Below are positions 18,501 to 24,476 of a stretch of 64,000 nucleotides of DNA, in pieces. Each line of letters starts with the position of its first letter. Positions within the stretch are counted from its first letter, which is position 1. The stretch is from Dyadobacter sp. NIV53. GTDB taxonomy: Bacteria; Bacteroidota; Bacteroidia; Cytophagales; Spirosomataceae. A program made the translations under genes and the position numbers. Below the pieces are notes generated by a model that saw nothing but the letters and a program-made list of their open reading frames with translations, did no database searches and had not been told where the DNA came from. The stretch lies in the NCBI RefSeq assembly GCF_019711195.1, contig NZ_CP081299.1:682001-746000 (forward strand), given 5' to 3'.

Positions 18501-19546
18501 AACTGCCGGGAATTTTCAACATGCGTTCGCGTCTGGATGCCGACTCACTGCTGCCGTTTTTAAAACAAACGAATCCGCACGCAGTTATTGTAGGAGGCGG
18601 GATTTTAGGGCTGGAACTGGCTGCCTCCTTCCGCGAAATGCAGGTAAAAGTCACTGTCATACAGCGTAGCGGCAGGTTAATGGAGCGCCAGCTGGATCCT
18701 TTGGCAAGCGAATTATTGTACCAGGACCTGACGGAACGTGGCGTTGATATTTTTTTCAATGATGAAGTTTCAACTTTTTCAGGAACCGGGAAAGTAGATG
18801 GAATCCGTTTAAAATCCGGCCGGAAAATTGCGTGTCAGGTAGTGGTATTAACAATTGGAACTGTTCCGGCTATCGAACTGGCTGTTGATTCAGGAATAGC
18901 TTACAAACGTGGAATAGTGGCAAACGATTATATGCAAACTTCTGATCCTGATATATTTACATCCGGGGAAATTGCGGAATGGCGCGGCCAGATGTGGGGT
19001 ATAACACTCGCTGCCGAACAGCAGGCAGAAGTAGCAGCAAGGTATATTGCAGGTGATATTTCGCAGCCGTATAAAGGAAGTACGTCGATGAATATTCTTA
19101 AAATGGAAGGATTGCATTTGTGCAGCATCGGGATGACAGAAGTTCCGTCGAATGATCCGGCTTATGAAGAAATCGTATTTATAGATAAATCAAAAAGGTA
19201 CTACAAAAAGTGCATTGTACATCAGGACAAGCTCGTAGGAGCCATACTGATTGGTGATAAAAATGAATTCCTGGAATTTAAAGACCTGATTGCAAACGGA
19301 ATTGAACTTTCTGAAAAACGCCTGCAGTTGCTTCGTGCAAGTAAAAAGGTTGATCCCGTGGAAGGCAAACTGGTTTGTTCATGCAACAGTGTTGGGAAAG
19401 GAAACCTGGAAAATGCCATACGTAACGGATGTGATGATTTTCAACAACTTTGCCAGAAAACAGGTGCAGGTACCGGCTGTGGTTCGTGCAGGCCGGAAGT
19501 GAGGGCGATATTGGAGAAAATGAAAGAAAGCTGTATTACAACCTAA
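15581..19546 (+). CDS. nasA: Assimilatory nitrate reductase fused to FAD oxidoreductase and BFD [2Fe-2S] domains
   Basis: A 1321-aa fusion. Residues 1-540 are the molybdopterin catalytic part: [4Fe-4S] ligands C12, C15, C19 and C47, and the likely Mo-ligand C141 in SRLCMSS. Residues about 545-700 are a low-complexity insert: a Lys/Glu-rich stretch from purine-only DNA, then three repeats of NNSLKDSxTSAxGxALRN. The molybdopterin-binding C-terminal domain follows (about 700-850, LTTGRIRDQWHTMT). Residues about 860-1240 form a NasC/NirB-like FAD/NAD(P) module (VVGAGSAGLGF, VGGGILGLELAA). The last 60 residues are a BFD-like [2Fe-2S] domain (CSCNSVGKG, then TGAGTGCGSC). The enzyme thus carries its own NAD(P)H-to-molybdenum electron chain. 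The insert falls between conserved domains and keeps frame. Confidence 0.93.
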   Translation: MKTTVNTYKSTCCYCGVGCGVVVHKQSNDRLTLEGDISHPSSKGMLCSKGMNLHYTVMDQSDRLLFPQMRMNRSMPLQRATWDEALERTAAVFKALIKKFGPDSVAFYVSGQCLTEEYYLVNKLIKGFIGSNNIDTNSRLCMSSAVVGYKLALGEDSVPVCYDDIEEADVFFVTGANPAWCHPILWRRIEAHKTANPHVKIICVDPRRTDTARSADLHLAINPGTDIVLNNAIGRVLIEENYVNEEFINNHTDGFEAFQIKVFERTISESAEICGINKKDIYLAAKWIGQSKGFLSLWTMGLNQSAIGVNKNLSLINLHLITGRIGTPGNGPFSLTGQPNAMGGRETGGLANILPAHRDVTNAVHRGEMETFWNSPVKIAHKPGFTATEMFDALADEKLKAIWIINTNPLVSMPDLNATEKALKNARFVVVQDISNRADTVAFADVVLPAAAWLEKEGTMTNAERRITHLPKVVDAPGDALPDSEIIWRFAEKMGFGNAFNYKNVSEVYDEYTKITAGTSIDITGVNYELLKKDRSIQWPYFKREKEKWEKGGKEEWGNGEKEEWEKGGKEELEKGKTEYEPENPFNNSLKDSNTSARGIALRNNGNENENEKTEQKPENSRNNSLKDSHTSAQGIALRNNNNDNEKTEQKPENPLNNSLKDSHTSAQGTALRNYDNDNENENNIIETKNHNNDTNKGTKRLFTDHQFYTPNKRAQIFAVNDENTSEPTDEDFPLVLTTGRIRDQWHTMTKTGRVSKLNQHIPQPFLQIHPDDAKERKITEGQLVLVTGRRGEVRVKAQITEDVKSGLCFLPMHWGKMLGSSLNRANNLTSPLVDPRSKEPDFKFSAVEVTVYKKPIEKIIVVGAGSAGLGFINTYRTLNQEDEIHVFSKEIFPFYNRVLLPDYISGTQTWEQLVKLREDQFKENSIIVHKGIGIVHIDRKNKIVVDSNGQEHGYDKLILGMGSRAFMPKGVPELPGIFNMRSRLDADSLLPFLKQTNPHAVIVGGGILGLELAASFREMQVKVTVIQRSGRLMERQLDPLASELLYQDLTERGVDIFFNDEVSTFSGTGKVDGIRLKSGRKIACQVVVLTIGTVPAIELAVDSGIAYKRGIVANDYMQTSDPDIFTSGEIAEWRGQMWGITLAAEQQAEVAARYIAGDISQPYKGSTSMNILKMEGLHLCSIGMTEVPSNDPAYEEIVFIDKSKRYYKKCIVHQDKLVGAILIGDKNEFLEFKDLIANGIELSEKRLQLLRASKKVDPVEGKLVCSCNSVGKGNLENAIRNGCDDFQQLCQKTGAGTGCGSCRPEVRAILEKMKESCITT
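17209..17318 (+). repeat. Purine-only low-complexity tract inside nasA
   Basis: About 100 bp with almost no pyrimidine except scattered T, built from imperfect GGAAAGGAGGAATGG-like units. It encodes Lys/Glu/Gly/Trp-rich peptide. It includes several AGGAGG strings and is the kind of mirror-like purine tract that can form triplex DNA. Confidence 0.8.
17341..17389 (-). repeat. Dispersed hairpin element within nasA, inverted copy A
   Basis: Inverse-complement relative of the element at 8865 and 8992. It shares AGTCTGAAAGACT, then AATACCTCAGC, then a GC hairpin (GGGC-ATC-GCCC). It is translated in frame as part of NNSLKDSNTSARGIALRNN. Confidence 0.85.
17449..17497 (-). repeat. Dispersed hairpin element within nasA, inverted copy B
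   Basis: Second copy, 108 bp after copy A (a multiple of three). Keeps AGTCTGAAAGACT and the stem CAGGG/CCCTG. Translated as NNSLKDSHTSAQGIALRNN. Confidence 0.85.
17551..17599 (-). repeat. Dispersed hairpin element within nasA, inverted copy C
   Basis: Third copy, 102 bp after copy B, again a multiple of three. The distal hairpin is CAGGGC-ACC-GCCCTG. Stem bases differ from the intergenic copies but remain paired. Translated as NNSLKDSHTSAQGTALRNY. Confidence 0.85.
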
Positions 19547-19552
19547 AATCCT

Positions 19553-21013
19553 ATGCGCGACTATTATCATATCAAAATTAACCTTCCCGGAGGCATTGCT
19601 TCGCCCGGATATCTGAAAAATATATTATCCGCAGCATGGAAGGCACAGGTCAGAAAAGTTCGTTTTGGATCCCGGCAGCAATTGTTGATGACGGTGCATT
19701 ATGAAGAAATGAAGGCACTGGAAAAAGAGCTGAAAAGCGCAGGAGTCCGTTATGAATTCGATTCGCAGATTCTACCCAATATGATCAGTTCGTATTGCGG
19801 GGAAGATGTTTTCCGGACCGGGCAATGGCTGCATGCTAATGAGTATCACACTGTATTGGACAGCTTTGATTTTTTACCTAAATTAAAGGTGAACATCTCG
19901 GATTCAAACCAGAGTTTCGCGCCCTTTTTTACAGGAAATCTTAATTTTATTTCTTCCGCAGAACCGCATTTCTGGTATCTCTATGTTCGTCCGAAACAGA
20001 GTAACGCATTGTCAAAATGGCCTGATCTGATTTACACAAATGACATAGGTGCGGTTGCCAGGGAAGTAGAAAACTGTCTTTTATCCGGGGATTATACTAA
20101 CGAAGACGACATGTATCAGGCTGTAAAGAAAAGTGTCCATTATATATCCTTATCAGCAACGCAGGAGCTTGAACTTCCTTCATTTATATTGCCTTATTAT
20201 GAAGGTTTCAACCGGTATGAGTCCAGGACATGGCTTGGATTATACAGGCGCGATGAACAATTTTCAATTGAATTCCTGGTAGATATATGTAATCTGTGCC
20301 TGAAAACGAGGATCGGGGAAATTTGCACAACTCCCTGGAAATCAATTATTATTAAAGGAATTGAAGATCAGTACCGGAATGAATGGAGTAATATTCTGGG
20401 CAAACACAATATCAATGTCCGGCATGCCGCCAATGAACTCGCATGGCAAACAGAAGACCATACTAATGAAGGAACAATGCTAAAAAAAGACCTGACGCGT
20501 TACCTTGAGAAACATGATACGCGGACTTTCGGCTTGTGTTTCGGAATTCAGACCCGGCCGAAATCAGAAGTTTTCGGTTCGGTACTCATCCGGAAACGGC
20601 CTTTGATTTCAATCGGGCATCTTGCCTTGTTCAGTGTTTATGATCTTTATTTTAAGGAAAATTTCAATCCTAACAGCCGCGTTCAGATCCCGTTTGAAAA
20701 AGGGCTTTTTAAAATTCATTTGCCCGGCCAGCTAGACCGTTTGTGCCGCAGGTTTAATAACAGGCGTTTGCTGGAAAACCAGACCATTTTAAAAATTGAA
20801 AATGAGCAGAATGATATACAGGAAGAAATTAAAACCGTTCATCAGTGCCTTCATTGTTTCACCATTTATGATCAGGCTTATGGAGATTTATTAAGAAACA
20901 TTACTGCCGGAACACAGTTTTCTGAGTTGCCTGAGAATTACACCTGCCCGACTTGTGACGCCGGCAAAAATGAAATGCAGGAAGTTAGTTTTATATCAAA
21001 AATTCAGATTTAA
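19553..21013 (+). CDS. Degenerate sulfite/nitrite-reductase-like protein with C-terminal rubredoxin domain
   Basis: 486 aa. The N-terminus matches the ferredoxin-like half domain of nitrite/sulfite reductases: INLPGGIASPGYLKNI at residues 9-24, then RKVRFGSRQQLLMT in place of the usual TTRQNLQL strand. A second copy is suggested by RTFGLCFGIQ near residue 327. The typical siroheme/[4Fe-4S] cysteine quartet is not visible, so catalysis is doubtful. The C-terminal 60 residues are a rubredoxin: CLHC near residue 427 and CPTC near 466 with a Y-G-D loop, supplying a one-iron centre. It starts 6 bp after nasA. A role as electron carrier or assembly factor for nitrate reductase is inferred. Confidence 0.75.
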   Translation: MRDYYHIKINLPGGIASPGYLKNILSAAWKAQVRKVRFGSRQQLLMTVHYEEMKALEKELKSAGVRYEFDSQILPNMISSYCGEDVFRTGQWLHANEYHTVLDSFDFLPKLKVNISDSNQSFAPFFTGNLNFISSAEPHFWYLYVRPKQSNALSKWPDLIYTNDIGAVAREVENCLLSGDYTNEDDMYQAVKKSVHYISLSATQELELPSFILPYYEGFNRYESRTWLGLYRRDEQFSIEFLVDICNLCLKTRIGEICTTPWKSIIIKGIEDQYRNEWSNILGKHNINVRHAANELAWQTEDHTNEGTMLKKDLTRYLEKHDTRTFGLCFGIQTRPKSEVFGSVLIRKRPLISIGHLALFSVYDLYFKENFNPNSRVQIPFEKGLFKIHLPGQLDRLCRRFNNRRLLENQTILKIENEQNDIQEEIKTVHQCLHCFTIYDQAYGDLLRNITAGTQFSELPENYTCPTCDAGKNEMQEVSFISKIQI

Positions 21014-21023
21014 TTAAGTAAAT

Positions 21024-21524
21024 ATGAAAACTGTTCAGGTCAGCCCGTTTTTCTTTGAATTTGAAAGTGATTTTGTCAATACTCTTAAATGCGTTCCCAT
21101 GATTGTCCGATACAAACTTGACAGCTGCGGTATAAAATTAAAACTGCATGAATGGGCAAAGTTTAATTTAAAAGACAAAGAATCACTCGCTCATCTGCCA
21201 TGCTATACACACCATGAAATTGAAAATTACGGCGCATCCGTTCGTACACTTGTACATAAATATTTTGGCTATGAAGCCAGTTTGCTATCGGCAGTAAATG
21301 ATTCCTGGAATAATCTCAATGAGGTTCCGGCAGAAGTACAACAAAAAGCACAAGAATGGAATTGTACCTTTCTCACGCTGAAAAACTGGATCGAAATGGA
21401 TACGCTGCAACGGTTTGCACTCGTAAAACTGAGCCGATCCGGACACGAAGGAAAAAATTTCCCCATTGCGCTGGCTGAGTTTAAAATTTCAAATCCTGAT
21501 CATTCTAATTCATATCTATACTAG
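21024..21524 (+). CDS. Nitrate-reductase-associated protein family
   Basis: 166 aa, small soluble protein. It carries the family pattern FxFExDFxxxLKCVPMIVRYKLDxCGIKLKLxEW near the N-terminus, with PCYTHHEIENY around residue 60. This resembles the nitrate-reductase-associated family known beside cyanobacterial and other assimilatory nitrate reductases; the biochemical role is not established. It follows the rubredoxin protein by 10 bp in the same operon. The assignment rests on remembered family features rather than a search. Confidence 0.72.
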   Translation: MKTVQVSPFFFEFESDFVNTLKCVPMIVRYKLDSCGIKLKLHEWAKFNLKDKESLAHLPCYTHHEIENYGASVRTLVHKYFGYEASLLSAVNDSWNNLNEVPAEVQQKAQEWNCTFLTLKNWIEMDTLQRFALVKLSRSGHEGKNFPIALAEFKISNPDHSNSYLY

Positions 21525-21625
21525 GAACAATTCTAAATTTGGCATTTTGGCCTACTAATCGTCCTGAATGATTGAATCCATCTGGCAAGGTTTGTAAGTT
21601 TGGTATAAGATCAGTAACAAAGGAT

Positions 21626-22129
21626 ATGGTTAAGCATAAAATAATTCGGAGAAACGTACGCCTGACTGATTATCAAATCAGGCGTTTGCAGGAACTAAGT
21701 GAGTTTGACGGACGCGATGAAGCAGAGCACGTCAGGAAGGCGATTGACGATTATTTAAAAAACCAAAAGTTTGAATTTACTGCCCCGAAGGAAAAGGATA
21801 TTTACGTTGAATTAAAGGCACGTACAGACGATCCTGCACTTTTCAGGGCAGTATGGCTTTCCGGAGTTGTAGACAGATATGAGTTTTCAGCCCTGATCTT
21901 AAATGCACCGTCCAAATCAGGAATTGATAAAGGGCGTATTTCAAAACTATCCGTCTGGGATCCGGTTGTGATGGAAGCCAGCAACAATTTTATCGGTTCA
22001 TGTATTGTCAATTACGACCGTGGCTGGGATATCAGGCCAAGTACAATTGCAGAACCTTACTACAATAAAGTAAAATCTCTTATTGACAATTATATTGCCC
22101 AGTCTGTTTCAAGGGATTTCTTTCAATAA
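21626..22129 (+). CDS. RHH-like N-terminal protein of unknown function
   Basis: 167 aa from the ATG at 21626; the frame is open upstream to 21572, but that segment gives no domain. Residues about 8-48 (RRNVRLTDYQIRRLQELS followed by E-A-E-H-V-R-K-A-I-D-D-Y-L) look like a ribbon-helix-helix DNA-binding fold of CopG/Arc type. The remaining 110 residues form an acidic/aromatic domain that I do not recognise. It ends the plus-strand nitrate arm about 100 bp after the previous gene and converges on the P47-like operon. It may be a regulator, but membership in the nitrate operon is uncertain. Confidence 0.65.
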   Translation: MVKHKIIRRNVRLTDYQIRRLQELSEFDGRDEAEHVRKAIDDYLKNQKFEFTAPKEKDIYVELKARTDDPALFRAVWLSGVVDRYEFSALILNAPSKSGIDKGRISKLSVWDPVVMEASNNFIGSCIVNYDRGWDIRPSTIAEPYYNKVKSLIDNYIAQSVSRDFFQ

Positions 22130-22224
22130 AATTTTTTATTGTACAGATACATTTGTGTTCTTCAGATCACCTCATCTCTTAAACCTGAACAATAGATGCT
22201 CTTCCATCTTTTCTATTAATACTT

Positions 22225-22578
22225 TTATTTCACAGCAACAGTTGAGGACGCGGCTGTTAACTGATCATAAAAGCTCTGAGGCAGATCCGGCAATGCTTTG
22301 TGAATAGCGGCAACAGGATCTTTAATAAATAAAATACTGTTTTCCGGACTGCTTTCCAGCCAGGTAATAAAATCCTGGTTTCTGGCTATAAGCTGCTCCA
22401 TCCATTGTTTTGCCTGAGTTGCCCCTTCACTATTGGTTTTCGTCATCATAGTCAGGACCGGATGGGTATTGAGCCCCGGAAGGCTGGTTTCATTTCCAGG
22501 CAGAATGTTCATTGTAAAGTCGGGAGTATCATTAAGCGACAGTTTAACAGATACTTTTCGTTGGTTTGTATCGGCCAT
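22225..22578 (-). CDS. Small protein closing the P47-like operon (OrfX1-sized)
   Basis: 117 aa, soluble, no signal peptide, unrecognised. The N-terminus MADTNQRKVSVKLSLND is predicted beta-rich. The C-terminal half, with ILFIKDPVAAIHKALPDLP, loosely resembles the helical F-x-x-DP-x-AA-x-x-x-x-x-x-x-LP pattern of nitrile-hydratase-type leader regions, which may be chance. It is the last gene of the minus-strand set, 27 bp after the 470-aa P47-like gene, and begins with the same MADT. In clostridial clusters a small OrfX1 of roughly this size accompanies OrfX2, OrfX3 and P47. Equivalence is proposed on size and position only. Confidence 0.7.
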   Translation of the reverse strand: MADTNQRKVSVKLSLNDTPDFTMNILPGNETSLPGLNTHPVLTMMTKTNSEGATQAKQWMEQLIARNQDFITWLESSPENSILFIKDPVAAIHKALPDLPQSFYDQLTAASSTVAVK

Positions 22579-22605
22579 TTTAGTACATTTTTAAGAGGAA
22601 TATTT

Positions 22606-24018
22606 TTATACAAAAAGTGGATCGCCTCCTAATTGGAGGGAAGCATTCATACTTCCATAATCGAGCTTAAAAGCCTTACTTCCGGTCCAGGTGATTGGAT
22701 CTACAGTATTTGCCAGTAACAGGTCTATCGAAGGCGAGTCATCCATATTTAATTTTTCTATCAGCGCAGGAACCATCTGGTTGGCTCCTAAAACCAATCC
22801 AATAACTACCGCCCCCACGATCAATACGGCTCCTTCCGTCAAAATAACCAGGATTATCAGGACAATTGAAGCCACGATGTCAATAATTATCTGGGTAAGT
22901 TGAGAACCGGAGGATTGGTTGATGGCGTTCACAATGGATGGATCTTTGTACTGCACAAAGCTGAGGGTTTGCCCGTTGTTGGAACTACCCATGGAAATGG
23001 TGTACCAATGTGTAGAAGTACAGGTTGCCGTAATGCCGGCTGCCACTTCCGTTTCGGTGTAACTGATCAGTGTCAGAATCTGCCCATTGGATTCAACACT
23101 GAGAGATTTCAGTTTCGGATAATAGGTTGTGCCGTTATGTTCTATAGATTTAAGATCTACCGATGAACCTTCCGTAAGGTATAACTTTGTACCATCCGGA
23201 CTCATTAAAAAGTTGCTGTCGGTTAATCCCGGATAAGCCAGACAGATTGCAGGACGCACAAGATCATACAAAGTCCGCGCCTGTGATACTAAAAAACCTG
23301 ACCGGCTTGGAGAATGAATGGCTGAAACGCTGATCTGTTCGGAAAGTGATTCGCCGGTTCGGTCTCCCGTCATACAAAGCACCCCGAATAAGCTATTATC
23401 GATTGTATCCAGGTCCAGATATGCATAACTGGTATAATTGGGGTTCACAAATCCCCACTGATCTGTATCTATAATCCGGTTTAGATTTACGATCGCAAAA
23501 ACATGACTGAAATCCTGTAAGTTATTGGTTCCCCACTGAATTATACCTTCCCTGATAACTGACTCTGCAACCAGGCCGGGTGTAGGTGAAAGCACGAGAC
23601 TTACCATACTAATAACCGGATCATTGTCGGAGTCTGACGCCGATTGAACCACTAAAGCGCTTAGACTACCACTTGCCGGAGGATTTGCCGTGTCGGTATG
23701 AGGTATAAAATGCAGGGATATTTCGATGATAGCCTGCCCGCTATCGTATTTTAAGACTTTGTTGGTCGCCGGGAAAGTAAGGACTACATTTTTTAGCGGC
23801 AACAACATTCGTATCTGCTTTCCATCGCCACCCATCGCGATCTGCCAGTCTCCAAAATCACCCGTTACAGAATAACCAGGATCACTTTCAGTTTCACTAT
23901 ACGAGAAATTTGGCGGAGAAGATTTACAGTCGACAATGGCCTTATTTACATCAGCAGCCCGGATAACAAAGGCTGTATCCCATCCATAGGTATAAACTGC
24001 GGTATCAGTATCTGCCAT
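22606..24018 (-). CDS. P47/OrfX-like TULIP-fold protein 1
   Basis: 470 aa without signal peptide. Near the N-terminus YGWDTAFVIRAADVNKAI matches the Y-G-W-D...N-K hallmark of the clostridial P47/OrfX family (TULIP lipid-binding fold). It is followed near residue 55 by FGDWQIAMGGDGKQIRMLLPL, the second family signature. Residues 377-411 are a continuous hydrophobic stretch (VASIVLIILVILTEG onward) long enough for one or two membrane passes. The C-terminus ends with PITWTGSKAFKLDYGSMNAS, as in the other two paralogues. Family members accompany botulinum and insecticidal toxins and some bind lipids. The function here is unknown. Confidence 0.82.
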   Translation of the reverse strand: MADTDTAVYTYGWDTAFVIRAADVNKAIVDCKSSPPNFSYSETESDPGYSVTGDFGDWQIAMGGDGKQIRMLLPLKNVVLTFPATNKVLKYDSGQAIIEISLHFIPHTDTANPPASGSLSALVVQSASDSDNDPVISMVSLVLSPTPGLVAESVIREGIIQWGTNNLQDFSHVFAIVNLNRIIDTDQWGFVNPNYTSYAYLDLDTIDNSLFGVLCMTGDRTGESLSEQISVSAIHSPSRSGFLVSQARTLYDLVRPAICLAYPGLTDSNFLMSPDGTKLYLTEGSSVDLKSIEHNGTTYYPKLKSLSVESNGQILTLISYTETEVAAGITATCTSTHWYTISMGSSNNGQTLSFVQYKDPSIVNAINQSSGSQLTQIIIDIVASIVLIILVILTEGAVLIVGAVVIGLVLGANQMVPALIEKLNMDDSPSIDLLLANTVDPITWTGSKAFKLDYGSMNASLQLGGDPLFV

Positions 24019-24181
24019 GGCAATGTAGGTTTTAAGTGATTAATAGAACATAATTGTTTTTTGCCCTGCTGACACCGGAAGCTTTTTTTGCATCCCATAT
24101 CAGCAGGAACAAATCTTAACAGGCAAAGCGTCAAGGTTTTGAGCACTCATTCAGGAGAGAACTATTACGCAGCAGCCACAG
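24019..24181. other. Spacer upstream of P47-like gene 1
   Basis: Non-coding in appearance; contains only a short overlapping frame with no family features. Together with the adjoining toxin remnant it forms the longest gap in the operon, so it may hold an internal promoter, though none was convincing. Confidence 0.4.
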
Positions 24182-24436
24182 CTAATGCCCATTCACTTTA
24201 CTAACGTTACAGATTGCCACGTAACCCTGCAGTAAAACATTTTCGGTGAAATTAACATTATAACTTTGGGTGGAAATCAGCATATCTGCTTTCACAGATC
24301 TTTCGGCCGGGATGTTGATCGGTGTATTCACCTGCCATGTCTGGGAATTGAAAACCGTCTGGCTTTGTGTGGATGTCAGTGAAAGGTTAACTGTTACCTT
24401 CCCGGAAACGGAAGCTACGTCAGATTTGTGTTTGAT
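24182..24436 (-). pseudogene. Remnant of an ETX/MTX2-like (aerolysin-type) beta-pore-forming toxin gene
   Basis: An 84-codon open stretch on the minus strand, starting directly after an in-frame TAA and lacking any start codon at its 5' end. The translation contains VSGKVTVNLSLTSTQSQ, then NSQTWQVNTPINIPAE, then SYNVNFTENVLLQGYVAI. These are alternating Thr/Ser-rich strands, a T-P-I-x-I-P-A-E turn and a closing G-Y-V strand, as in the central and distal domains of ETX/MTX2 pore-formers. Only 40 bp separate it from the stop of the 701-aa P47-like gene. The N-terminal two thirds are therefore missing, apparently by deletion. The assignment is by pattern, not by search. Confidence 0.5.
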
Positions 24437-24476
24437 TTAAAAATAAGTTTACAATGGTATCGGTATCAGCCTAACA

